Assembly (NCBI GenBank): GCA_905178155.1
Contig: CAJINV010000013.1
Coordinates: 486,344-550,343, forward strand
DNA from: Amoebophrya sp. A120
Lineage: Eukaryota; Sar; Dinophyceae; Syndiniales; Amoebophryaceae
DNA: 64,000 bases
Direction: 5' to 3'
The position numbers and the translations under genes are program-made. Within the stretch, counting starts at the first letter, position 1; every line of letters starts with the position of its first letter. Shown piece after piece: positions 50,631 to 62,841 of the stretch. Below the pieces are notes generated by a model. It made no database searches, was not told where the DNA came from, and worked only from the letters and a program-made list of their open reading frames with translations.

Positions 50631-53600
50631 ATGGACGACGAAGCGGAAAATTTGCTTATCGCCCCTATTACCGGCGACACACCAGCCGACGACCAGGATC
50701 TTCCCAGATTGTTGAGACAGCTGCGGACCGACGATTTGCTTTTTGGTGGGCGCCGGCATCGAGACAAGAGCACTTCTGCGGAAAACAGACATGCGGATTT
50801 CCTGAGCGAGCCTGATTTTGAAAAAGATTTGCTAGCGCAGAAGTACACTCTCTTTGCCAACACAATCGCCATCGGAATCAACGACGAGAGAGCAGGGAAC
50901 AGGCTGGTGGGTCATGACGAATCATCCTCGGAGGACTCTTCTGCGTCAAGTCAAAGTGGTAGCGAGGGTGGCAGTGTGTCCTCTAGCTCGATGGATGACG
51001 AAGAATTCGATGCGGTTTTTCTGCAGCAGCTTCGCGACGTGGTAAAAGTAAACTCTGCACGACGAGAGAAGGACTGCGCTGCTTCGGAAAGCGTAATAAA
51101 GCTAGACCTTCCGCAGCCGTTACGACCCAAAACGTCGAATAGCAGCAAGCGCAGCATATTGGAAGATCTGGGTTTGTCCGCTGGCTGCGTTACGGTGCAA
51201 GACGACACAACGTCGAAGAGGAGCACTGCTAATTCTGCAGCACAGCTAGAGCAGCAGCAGGAGAATCGACCAACGTCACATGCATCTTCAGATGACAGGG
51301 GCGATAGAAGCAAGATCGGAGATGGTCGCTCGCTTTCGCAGGGGCATCCGCGAAGCTGCAACTTCACGGACACGAAGCCAATCGGGTCGAAAAAGGAAAA
51401 ACTTGGCCGGGAACAGCAGACATCCAGTCGTTCGAGGGGGTCGCAAAAGTCCGCGTCCAGTGTGGACCGACCACGGCAAAGCGTTCCGAAACCGACGGCC
51501 TGGACGAAAGCGGAACAAGTACCGAGCGATGAAGGGCGAAAGAAGGGTACACAGGATACTACAACACGGCCAACTACAGCTCCTGTCACGCGCGGAGACC
51601 GGTCGCCCAAACCAAACCTGACTGCCCAGGGGCAGATGAAGCAACAGTCGAGCGGCGCGACCACACCAGTCAAGATGAAAACAACGCTAGTACCCTCCGC
51701 TGCTTTCGCAAGTCCAAGTAGTTTCAAACCTCGGGCTAGGACGACTATGTTGAATAAAACGTCAACCTCAACCAGTAGCAGTGCAGCAGCAAAGGAGGGT
51801 AAAAACGAACATGACAGCAGGTTTAGTAAATCGAAAGTTCGTGGTCAGATCCCGCAGGAAAGTAAATCATTGCTCGCGCCAGTTTTGGGTTCATCAAGTT
51901 CCGCAGCACTTACAAATTCTTCTATTTCATCTTCAGTTCCGCAAAATAGCTTTAACCGAGGGGATCTTGACCTCCAGTTGAAGCAAAAGCAACTTCTCGA
52001 CACCGCAACAGAAGTGAAGAAAGCGAAGGAGGCACTGAAGGAAGCGAAGTTGAAATACGAAAGCCGCCCGGGCGGGGATGGCGTAGCCGTTAAACGCATG
52101 CTACAGGTGTATGAACGGATGCAGTCTAGGTTGACGAGACTCGAAAAGCGCGTGGTTCGAGGGAAACCAGGTGCGAATGCCGATGCAGCAGCTGCAGCGA
52201 CGTCCTCATCCACGGGAGCGATTCCCGCGAAGGCTCGCAGTGTCGGGCCATCTATCGGACTTGCAACTTCTGGCTCAATGATCTCCGTTGGCGCAACAGT
52301 AGAGCCAGAAAAGACCACGCATGCGAGGCCGGCAGCAAGTTCGTCAGAACATCATCGCCGAGTAGAACAATTTAACAGGTCTAGGTCGCCACGGGTGTTA
52401 CTGCCCGCTCCGGTGGAGAGGAGAAAAAGCGCCATCGCGGTTTTGTCGCCAGCCGCAGTTGAGACGCGGGCGGAGGCGACACAGGAAGTTGTAGAGGACA
52501 AGAGCAGCAGATCCACAACTGTGCGCAGACGTTTCATCTCTGAAAGTAACCGGCAAACAAGTCCGCGCGTCGTCACACGATTGTCTTCGACGCCAATCGG
52601 ACACGACCAGACACGCGAGAACGACGCGGTAAAAACAAGAACTGATGAAAAAGCACAGGACAGAGCAGTAACAAGCGTACTACGGCCGGCGACAGAGCAG
52701 CGATCCGTTACGCCACCCGTCGCAAGACTCGGAGTCACGACTAAAAGTAGACCCGCGCCCAAAAGTCCGCCGAAAATCGGTTTCGGGCGGAGCGTTTCTC
52801 CACGAGCGAACCCTTCTGTGACAAGGACCTCGCCACGACTGCCAGTGCCGCGCAAAGTTGTGGAGCAACACGTCCAGCAGACAAGCAATGGCGTTGTGGC
52901 GGCAACACACCACCATCACCAAGAGTTGAAAGTCCCAGTGGTCAAAGACAAAACGCAGCAGGTCGTGAACAGCACCGTCGCAGCGCTAAACTCGAACAGA
53001 AATAGCCACTTGCCCTCAACATCCCCAACAGTCGTCGCGTCCTCATCTTCAAGTACCTCTGGAAATAATAACGCGAGGAGCGGCGACCCACCAGCAGTAG
53101 TAGTCGTTCATCAACATCAGCCCAAGGCGAAGCAGCCCGTACCGAGGCAGCTTGATGAAAGCGGGAAGGGAGAAACGACACAGACTGATCTCGAGAACGA
53201 TGAGGCGGCGTACATTCAGAGCTTGTTCCACTGCAAGAATGGCGATAATAAAGACGGAAGATTTATTTCAGCTGCTGGTCGAGCTGGTAGTGCATCCACA
53301 TCCAGCGGCTTCCCTTATAATTCCGCAACCCGAGCAGGATCTTCATTCGGATTCCTTGGCCCCGCGGGTGTCAACATGAAAAAACAACACTTCGTCCGTC
53401 CGACGGCGAGCAGCATCGCCAGAGAGATGTCCGTGGCGAAGGCACGGGAGGAAAAGAAAGAGAGGCTGCAAACGGCCGCGCAGGAAGTAGAACAGAAGGC
53501 GGGGATCGTCGTTTCGGTGGGAGGACCTGCAGGTTCGGCAGTGGTAGAGCGGAACAAACACGTTCTTGGGAACAAAATGAGTTCGAGTTCGACGCGGCCT

Positions 53601-56182
53601 TTGAGAGGACGTGTGAATAAGAAAACTTCGCAGCAGCCGCTGCTTTTTTCGCAGGATCACGGGGAAGCTGGTGATCAGGAAGAAGACGCTGATTTCTACC
53701 GACCAACGACGCTTGCTCAGGAGGAGGAGAATGGTATGATTTTTAGGCTGTATAACGAAGTACATGCGCAACTTGGAGGACGGTACTGTTCTCAGTATGC
53801 TTGCTTCATACAGCTTCCACAACATAATTAGGCTTAGGATAATAAATTCTCTTTGTTCACTTAACATTTACAGCTGCGTCCTCCAGCCTGCAGGCCACCG
53901 TCGAGCCGAGCGTCGTCGAGCGTGTCGGTGAGCTTGGCGAAAAGGTACTAGAATCTGTAGTACTTGCGGCCTCAACCACTGAAGGCGTTATTGAGGGAGC
54001 AACGGTCGCTCCTGCCGCATCAATAGCACCACCGCTTGGCAGCAGTTCTAAGGACAACCGCGAACCTACTGCTGCAGAAAGTTCTTCTTCCAGGGCAAAA
54101 AATGGCAATCAAAAATCAGTAGAAACAAGGCCGCAAGAGCTGGCCGCTCCGGCATCGACGTCCGCAGTAGAGCAACAAGTTTCCGCCGCGTCTTCCACTT
54201 CCGCTTTCGAGCCCGCGCTTTCCGCACCGCCTCTCGATCTGCTGTCCCGGGTCGCGGAACTGCCTACGGACGAGGAAAACGAAGAATTAGATGCGTTGTT
54301 CCGGAAGGTTTTGCAGACCGTCCTGACCGAAAGCAATCAAAACTCGCCAGCAAATCGGACACGATCTTTGCTCGAGAAGAACGGAGGAGTGATTTCAACT
54401 TCCTCTGCTGGTAGACCAGCACGGAAGATGAACGCCGGTAACAACACAACCGGTTTTCAGTTCAAGCTGAACCAGGACGCGGTAGACAAGAAAATCAGCA
54501 CTTTCATCGAAAAAACCATCGACGAAGACGCGACGCTGGTCGACCGAATCGTGAACTCGAAGGAAATGTCGCGGTCCAAATCCAATCCGGTGACGATCTT
54601 CGATCAGATCGAGGAACTCGGTGCGTCGCCGGCAGAGAGAGAAGAGAACGACGACCGGCATCAGGAGGTCCTGCAGATGGAATTGCATCCGTTTTTCAAT
54701 TCCTTTTCTCCGGAATTAGACACGACCGAAGCGATTTGGATAGCGGAGCAACTCTGCGACCTGTCCGCGAAAACGACCAAATGCCTGCACTCCCTTGCGA
54801 TCAGCGCGCACCGGGATCGGGGGAACAATTTCGACCACACAATGTCGACGGCCTCCGCAGCCGGAGATCTGAGAAATGCAAAAATGAACAAGTACGGGAA
54901 CAGCAGCGGGTCGCTGGCTAGGTCGGTCCTGGAATGCTGCAGCTGCGGCACGGAATCCGCCGGGACTCTGCACACGATTTGCACAAACCTACTGCAGAAC
55001 GCGGAGCAGACGCTGCCATTGTTGGAGCAGCAGGCTGAGTTGTACAATAGTGAAATAGTAAGTCCCTCTACGCAGCTTTCAAAGCCGCTGATTGGGAACA
55101 TTCTTTACATCACTTTTCTGCCGATTTGCAGGTTGCACGACGTTCTAACAACGCTGCGGAAAATCATCGTGACCTACTACACGGCGGCGCCGACCTTCTC
55201 CCTGGAATTGCTGGAAGATCTGAAGCAGAACGCGCGAACCGTGGAGAAATACGAGAACCAAGCGATCCGCAGCTACAACCGGCTGAACAACGCTTTCGTG
55301 GACGAAAACGACCGAAAAGCGGTGCGGATGGCCGCTTTGGTCTGCTGGCAGACGTTTCAGGGGGGAAATTTCCTGAGTTCCGAGTACCAGATGGGCGTAG
55401 CAGCGATGTCCTCGTCGCATACGGTCAACAAACCTGTTCCGATCGACATGGGACCCCAGTACCCGCTGTACCAGTCCAGCAGCGTCCCGGCGATCATCGA
55501 CAAGGTCGGCGATATGCGGTTCGGGATTGACCCGTTGCATTTACCGATGTGGAAAAACTTAATCGTGCCGAACTTCCACGCGAGGACCAACCTGTTCGCG
55601 AACATTCTGGAAAAGCACCACGACTCCGACCACAAGGAGCACCCGGGGCCGCTGTTGACGCCGAAAATAGGGGAAAACTTCGACCCGCTCGCGATTTCGC
55701 CCTTGAGGAAAATCGACGGGACGAACGACAGCAATTACATGATGAAATTCGTGCGGAGCCCTGACGTTGCGAAGAAGATCTCCGACATTCAGGCGCTCGA
55801 TTTGCGGAAGGCAAGCGTCGACCTGGCGCAGCAGCGACTGTGGGCGGAGAAGGTGAAGAAGAACAAATTTTTGAAGTACCAGTCCCCCGCCCACGAAACG
55901 GTCAAGCTGCCGGGGTTGGACAAACTGAGCCTCCCCGGGTCCCCGCCGGTAATCGGATTGAAAGCGAACCCCTGGCCACCGCGAGACTTTGCGGCGTACG
56001 AGGCCATGCAGAATCGGGTGAAGTTGGCGCCGAAGAGTAAAGCCAAACCGAAGGCGAAGGCAGCAAGTAGTGGCGCCTCGTCTTATCAAAAACCCCAGGC
56101 GAGACCCTATTCGCAGCACGCTGCAAAGGTTCCGGAAAAAGCTGCAGATTTGTGGGATTCGTTGCGGGAGAAGCATGCGTGA
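50631..56182 (+). CDS. Large, mostly disordered protein of unknown function
   Basis: Exons 50631-53733 and 53874-56182 join across a GT-AG intron (phase 1, giving Asn-Ala-Ala-Ser-Ser) to about 1803 aa. The first 1250 residues are rich in Ser, Thr, Gln, Lys and Arg and look disordered, except a coiled-coil-like stretch near residues 443-511 (LKQKQLLDTATEVKKAKEAL type) and a shorter charged helix near 925-955. The C-terminal 550 residues, with Trp, Tyr and Cys and alternating helices, look folded. A GTAAGT...GCAG pair at 55059-55132 resembles an intron, but removing it breaks the frame of a clearly coding region, so I kept it as exon. I recognise no domain. Scaffold or cytoskeletal roles would be guesses. 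Confidence 0.65.
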
Positions 56183-57308
56183 TAAAAGCGATATGCGGAA
56201 GCTTTCGGTCATTACTGCTGCCAGTAAAGAAAAAGTTTATCACCACGATCAGGGTGGAAGGTGACTGTTATAAGTTAAAAATCTAGTACAAACATGCTGA
56301 AACTGAAAGCGAAAGAAACCGAGTCTCGTGCTGCTCCGGTCACAAGAGTGACTGTCAGGTGCGAAAACAGTCAACATAGTGTCATTCAGAAAGAGAAAAA
56401 ATTCCCTTTATTCACTTTCAAATTTATTGCAGACTCTGACTCTTATTAATTGTTGCTTCGTTGAAATTGTTTGATATTTTTCCAAAAGTTTGCCTCTTAC
56501 ATGTGTCTTAAGCGTCTCGATCTTCATCGAAATCCTGTACTACGGACAGCTGTTGAATCGTAACTGTAACAAATTAGATTGCTTGCCATCTACCTCTTTG
56601 ATCTTACGTTGGGCGAAAAATGTGCTGTTTCTCGTTTCAAATTCAATCGTCAACATGATGGCGAAGAAGTACTGTTGATTTTGACGTTGCCATGACATTT
56701 TCCTAGAACAGTGACAGGGTTAGTTGCAGACCCGATGAACAAAATGAAAAGCGAAAGTACATAGAAAATGTCGAAGCTATCGTGGCAACGCATTGAATTT
56801 CGAACGTGGTAGTCGTGTCAGTTTTTTTTCTTCGTGAAAGAATTGAATTCAGTGACTTCGAACAAGAACCTCCTTCTACTTACATTCGTCATGTCTCTCT
56901 CTCTCTCTGGATCCTCGTTTTAGTTTGTTGGCATCACTCACTTTTTCCTTTTCGTGATCGTGGGACCATACTCATTTCGTCGCATCGTGTATGAGCCTTT
57001 GGTAGATACCGCGAAGCTGCGCGAAGATTTATAAAAAACGCAAAGTGCCAATTCGTTTTTACGGACACTCTGTTCTCCTTTGAAAGAAGAAAAAAAAATC
57101 TTTTCCATTTCTGAAATAAAATTTTCATGCAAACTCGTTCAGTTTTTTTTTGGGAACATTCGACATCAGCCGGGGGGGTAACCCAAGGGGACGGTCTATA
57201 ATAAAAGTTGAAGTAGAGAACAATCTTCTGCGATAGTACTACTCTAGGGCGAAAAATAGCAAGTAGTAGGGACGAGCAGTTTCAGCAGCTAGCAAAAACG
57301 CAATCAAC
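56183..57308. other. Intergenic stretch, no gene seen
   Basis: AT-rich, about 1.1 kb, no supported ORF. It includes a short CTCTCTCTCTCT run near 56895. Confidence 0.5.
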
Positions 57309-59052
57309 ATGTCGCTCGGGGAAATGGACATGAAGACGCGGTTCATCCCGAACCAGATCCATCTGACCAGTACTACGTTCAGGACGCGCAGGTCGAAGTC
57401 GCTCGACCAGCAAACCCTGCTGATCGAAAACGTACCCGGTCGCGCGCCCAGGGACGTACCAGACCGCGCGACGGTACATCCGCCGCGAAAGCCCAGTACG
57501 ACCTACCAGGTAACCTGCTAGAGGACTTTCGAGCGCTTTACGTTGTGATTAGAAGTAGAGATGGAATTCGTTATATTTTAGATGAACGGAATCTCTGAAA
57601 TAATTCAGATTGTAATAAAGTATGGCTTAGTTTTGCCTTTGCCAGCAAACCCTTGTGCGGTCAACGCGATACAATTCGAATTCCAAATGAACAACGAACA
57701 GGTAATCAATGCTCCTCCAGACCGTGTGTATGGCCAAGTCTCGCGCACGAAGTTTTTACGACGCTGATCAAAGATTGTGGTGGGCTTTGTCATGTATATC
57801 CCAAGGTGTATTTGTTTCGTTTGCAATCGGAATCACGAAGAAAAAAATGCGATCGGATTTGTAGAGTGCATGGCATGACATGCAACATACCACCACGATC
57901 TTTTATCGCCTTCATAGAATGGTGGTGAAGCCACGACGCAAGATGCGAATCAAACGTGGTGGGAAAGGGGGGAACACTGGAATCGTGACAGCAACATCAA
58001 ACGATGGAATTTTCAGGAGGTGCGAAGGAATGCGGCACAGGTAAAGATATGCTGTAGTGATGAAAATGATTTTTTGATGCTCTGCACCTGCAGAGCAGGA
58101 AAAATGATTTTTCCCGCACGTCTGGATGAAGGCACGAAAATCCTAGTTGGGTTCTCTTCGATCGTTTCATTTTTTTCAATCCGCAACATACGAATGCAGG
58201 GATCGCACGACGTTCACCGGCATGAGCAGATCAACCACGAGCGACTCGCCGCCGACCGTGAGAACCCGGTCGACATGTTTAAAACGTGGATTCCGCCCCG
58301 GAAGTACGACAAATACAACCCAAAACCGGGGGCGGCCCGGGACTCCTTATGAAATGCAAAAATGTCATCTGGGGCTGGAAGGTCATAACTTGTCATGCTG
58401 TCTGTGGATCCTAAAAAAATTTGGATTGCATATCACCATCAAGAGGGGTCGGAATTGTCCTACGTAGAGAGGGCATTTCTCATGCGGTAGAGGTATCACA
58501 AAGCCCTCTGAAAATCAGTGATGCTACGGCTTGCATCACAGACATCATGGCTCATGGAAAATATGCATGACAAGTCTAGAAATCTTCCAGACCCAGACAT
58601 TTTTGCACTTGATACTCCTGCGGCATCCACAACCAGCTCGCGCGGAAAAATACCGAGTACGGCTGGTGCTACGACTATCATTTGTAAAAACGTCCCCACC
58701 CCAGAGTTGTCATGCAGATTTGCACTGACAGGAACATTTGTAATGCGCATCACTATGAGAGCAATTTCTAGTCGTGTTGTGGCATTTGTAATGCTGTAAC
58801 CAGGATCAGTAGATGGATTTGTGATGCGTTTTCCCTTGCTAACCTGCACTACACTACGGACGGCAACTCGTGATGCATGAGTCCCAAAACTTCTAGGTTT
58901 GTGTTGCAAAATCCCCATCTTGACTCTGGTGTGGGGACGTTTTTACTCAGGATAACGACGGCGACTCGACCCGGCCCTCGGCGATTTACACCAAGAAGTT
59001 CCAGAAAATGGGCGAAGATGCGTTCCGGAAGCGGGGGACGTGGGTGATCTAA
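57309..59052 (+). CDS. Small basic protein with five exons, unknown function
   Basis: Exons 57309-57509, 58017-58040 (a 24-base microexon), 58200-58347, 58620-58675 and 58960-59052 join in frame to 173 aa. The first two introns are GT-AG and the last two are introners. The product is basic and rich in Arg, Lys, Tyr and Pro, with no membrane segment. Recognisable stretches are WIPPRKYDKYNPKPGAARDS and, across both introner sites, RDSCGIHNQLARK and EYGWCYDGDSTRPSAIY. Short basic proteins of this kind occur among microtubule-associated proteins, but I have no family match. The first intron could hold a further small exon. Confidence 0.7.
58348..58619 (+). mobile_element. Introner, family A, inverted orientation, target repeat CTCCT
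   Basis: The element TATGAAATGCAAAAATGTCA...ACATTTTTGCACTTGATA lies between CTCCT at 58343-58347 and 58615-58619. Its interior is the reverse complement of the copy at 37673. Removal restores Arg-Asp-Ser-Cys-Gly-Ile-His. Confidence 0.95.
58676..58959 (+). mobile_element. Introner, third family, target repeat ACGAC
   Basis: The element TATCATTTGTAAAAACGTCC...CGTTTTTACTCAGGATA lies between ACGAC at 58671-58675 and 58955-58959. The inverted ends share GTAAAAACGTCCCCAC. Removal restores Gly-Trp-Cys-Tyr-Asp-Gly-Asp. It sits only 56 bases after the preceding introner. Confidence 0.95.
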
Positions 59053-60276
59053 GCAGACTACAGGACAAGAAGTACAGATGGGTGGTTCAGGTTCTTAAAT
59101 GAGTCAGAACAGTCAACAGTAGCCGTGCATTTGCTGTTCTATTGCAGGGTGTTGCACGTGGTCATGGAGTCGTGTAGCTTCTGGTTTTGTTTGAGCTGAG
59201 CGCTTTTCTTGCGCAGATTTCAGTTTTCGCTTTTAACCTCATGTTTCCGTTGATAAGTACAGCATTTCGCTTTTATTCTATTTTTTTACGCTTTTGAGCA
59301 CTCTTTGGGAAAATTTTCTGCTAAATATTGCATCGCTCTACGTTGATATTTGCATACTTTTTTGAAACCATGCATCCATATCCACTCTCACACCAAACTT
59401 GTACATATTTTTGAGTCGAAGTGCCATCGCATGCGATACCGAAAACTGTACCATATTTTTGTTTGCCCCTAGTGGGTTATTTCTAGTAAGAACTGGAAAC
59501 TGGTGTTTTAGGCGCTTTTTCCCTCGCTTGTGAGGCTAAGGAGTGTGCTGCATGTCGATTTCATTCTGTTCTGTATTCGTTTTTGTATTGTTCCCGCTGT
59601 CGGTTTACGTCCTTCTTTCCCTGCTCTCATGCAGGTTGCAGATTCTTTCGTCACAAGGAACTTATTGGGATGGCTATCTATGTTGTGTCACTTCCTTTCC
59701 ATGCATTTGCATGGTTGTCGTTCATCCGTCCACCCAAGAAGATCGTTCAACATTGGTTTCTTCGTTTTTCGTCAACTACGGCCCGTCTCGTGCTCAACAC
59801 TTCGTGCAGGAAAGCAAAGAAACTGCTTCGGTAGCTGCTCTGGAGCTGCGGTTTGTCTGTAGGTGTACGTGATGTTTATTTGAAATTGTAAGAAATAAAA
59901 AGCTGTGCTGTCGGTCATTTCGTTTGTTCTGCTGATCTTTCGTGAAAACCAAAACCTCCGAGTAGCTGTCGCTGCAATAACGAGAAGATGAATTATCAGT
60001 GCGCGTTATGTAGTCTTCGTTCAACCAGCTGACTTTGTCTGCGATTAGGAGAACTTTTGATTGGATTTTCTTCTTCTTCACATCACAGGAAGTGTTTGAG
60101 CCAGCATGCATTTTCACTTATTCCAACGAGTGTGCAGCGTGTGCAGCTTCCCGGCAAAATAAATTACGATCGTGCAGCACAGCACCCAATCACTTTTATT
60201 GACTCTTAGCAATTCGAAGCGAGACAGAGCCTCAACAGCTTTATTCTTCTTTACAGCTCGCAAGCGCAACATTAAA
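59053..60276. other. Intergenic stretch, no gene seen
   Basis: About 1.2 kb of T-rich DNA. Three overlapping frames of 80-110 codons near 59530-59870 lack coding signs. Confidence 0.5.
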
Positions 60277-62045
60277 ATGCCGCGTCTTTCGGAGATTCGG
60301 GGCGCAATCTCCAAGAACAGGAAGCGCATGGAGGAGCGCAAGGAGAGGATGACGCACCACGCATCGGTCCAACACGGGATGTCCCAGGTCAGCTTCAATG
60401 CAGCGGATCTCGACAGCGAAAAGCACGAGCATGCCGAGACGTTTTTCGCGGAGCACTTCGGGGAGCACGTGGCCGGGTTGAGTGGCGGTGTGAGGCAGTT
60501 CGAGAAGGGACAGGGATTAAAGGAACGTAATGGAAAAAGTTTTTGCTGCTCGTCCACGGATTCATTCTTCATATTTTTGCTTGCACAGTAGAATTTGAAG
60601 TATTGACTTGAGGCTTTGCATGTTGATGTCGATTCACGATTGTGCTTATTGTTATTTCGCAATACAACTACACCTTACTACTTTCATCACCGGCGTATAC
60701 AAAAAAACTTTCACTTCCACCTACAGGTAAGGTCAACGACATGAATCCTGTGAAGAGGTTTCTGTACCACCTGACCGCTGCCCCGCTTTTTGAAGGGTTT
60801 GTGATGCTGGCCCTCGTGCTGGACATTTTTTGCGTGATCTCGGCGGAGCAGACCTCCGCCGGCTTCGCCTTCAAAGATCACAGTGGCTACACGACAGCCG
60901 CGGACGAGACCCTGGTGCTTTTTTACAACCACGACACCAACAGCGTGGGCAGGAACGCCGGATTTCCGGTTTCCCTTGCCGCGCGGCGACAGCTGGGGAC
61001 TACTTCGGATTATTCGGTGGCCGAATCATATGACAGAAGCAGGACGCTGCTGTACAACAGTTACGGCGAAGGAGATGTTGAGATGACTCAAGAGCAAACT
61101 GCTTTGTTCGCCGAGGATCAAAGTGGTGCTTTGGCAGAAGATCATACGGAAAAACCAGCACCTTGGTTTATTTCAGCCCTCTTCTCCTCCTTCGCGGTTC
61201 CAGATGAAACAACTATTTCAACATCAAGGAGAACGACCCGTCTCCTCGCCTCCTCCGGACCGAAAATTTCCAAGTGCTACGTGGCGTGGGCCTACGACTG
61301 GCACCACTTCTTCGTGACCTTGTCGAAGATTATTCTCACTTTTTTCATCGTGGAGATTTCCGCCCACGTCTACGTGAACGGTCCCTACGAGCACTTTTTC
61401 GTGGGCCACGGGTCGAAATTCAACATCGCGGGGCACTGGATCGACGCCTTGGTGGTGCCATCCTCCTGGTTGATCGAGTTTTTTTTCGAGGAGAAGTTCA
61501 ATGGGATCGGGTTCCTGATTTTTCTCCGGCTCTGGCGCGTGATCCGGATCATTGCCGGGTTCTATCTCTCCGTTTCCATGATGCAGGAGCAGCACCACGC
61601 GTACGAGGAGCTAGCGGAGTTTACCAACATGGTCACGGGGTTTCTGGAAGACTGCGACCTGATGAACAAGTTCGAGCTGTACGAGGAGAAGTGGCACAAG
61701 CGAAAATCCGGTTACGGCTTCGGCTCCACGCTGGAACTGGGGCACGCCGCCACCAGCTTGGAATTGTCGAAACCGAGGGGGCCGGCGCAGGCGCGGGAGG
61801 TAGACGGTTTGACAGACGACGACGCGCCGGACGAGGGCATGTCTACTCCAAAGGACGGAGGTGCTGTAGATGGTGTACCTGGAGAAGCGAATGCAGAGGA
61901 CACCGCAGCCACCTCCGGCGCACCGGTGGTGAAAAAGGAAACGCGGAAAGAGAGCATTGCGATCGCACAACGCTTGGCCACGGAAATCGCGAGAATGGAG
62001 GCCAAAGGGGAAAGTTTGCCACATCCCGCGGATCTCGATGTCTGA
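60277..62045 (+). CDS. Voltage-gated proton channel (Hv1 type)
   Basis: Exons 60277-60526 and 60727-62045 join by a GT-AG intron (phase 1, restoring Arg-Lys-Val-Asn) to 522 aa. It has the four-helix voltage-sensor fold without a pore domain. S1 (about residues 105-125) carries Asp116 in LVLDIFCVISAE, at the place of the selectivity Asp of human Hv1. S2 lies near residues 275-297 with FFIVEISAHVY. S3 is the IDALVVPSSWLIEFF segment. S4 reads FLRLWRVIRIIAG with Arg at 351, 354 and 357, fitting the Hv1 signature RxWRxxR; the Asn after the third Arg in human Hv1 is Ala here. The S1-S2 loop is about 145 residues, far longer than in animal Hv1. The acidic C-terminal tail has no clear coiled coil. 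The N terminus is charged and cytosolic. Confidence 0.88.
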
Positions 62046-62841
62046 GATGAAGAATCAGATGAAGGTCATCTTGTTCGTTGTAGAGGAAGCTACGTACGAG
62101 GAAACGGCTCTTCTTTATTGGAACTTCGTCGACCACCGGCTCCCGGCTCAATTGCAATTGCAGTTCGGTTTTATGTTGTTCTTTCGATGAAAATCAGAAT
62201 CGAAGTGGATCTTTCACATCACTTTTTTGCTTATAGTATTCACACCTTTGTTACTGCTGACGCGGAGCTCCTTCATTTTGGAATCTTAAGAAAAGTACTT
62301 GACTCGTCTACCCTTGTTACCATATTAATCCCCCTTTAAAATTTTGATTCTTGGTGGTGCTCCCCCCGGCACAGACAAAAATGGTTTCAATCAATAGAAA
62401 TATCACAAACTAGAGCACTCTATATATATACGTCCTTTGTTCCTAGAAGCGTTTCAGTTCGAGATAAAAATTGGTTTATACAGTAGAAGCGCGACCTACT
62501 TAGCGAATCACAACCCGAAGAAGTGTTCCGCGAAGTGATTTGCCCTGATACATGACTACTGCCTGGGGACATGCATCAACCAGCCTGCTCGTAGTAGGTT
62601 CAAGACTCGGAATTTTTGGCCCCGTCGTGGTGTGAAAAAAGAAAAGCATCGTATAGATCTATGATCGGACTCGGTGCGGTAAACAATAAAAAAAAAACTT
62701 GACATAAAGGCTCCGTTGCTCCTTTTTATGTCACAACGTTAGAAGACTTTCAGTCGGAACACGAGGAGATCCAGAAGCAGATCTGAATTGTGCAGTGAGA
62801 GACACGGGCCTTGTCACAAAAATTCTGCAAATAAGATCAAG
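62046..62841. other. Intergenic stretch, no gene seen
   Basis: AT-rich. It contains a TATATATATA run near 62421 and A/T runs. No supported ORF. Confidence 0.5.

Noticed and set aside
55059-55132. GT-AG intron in the large unknown gene
   Set aside because: The sites look good, but removal of 74 bases shifts the following clearly coding frame; read-through keeps it.
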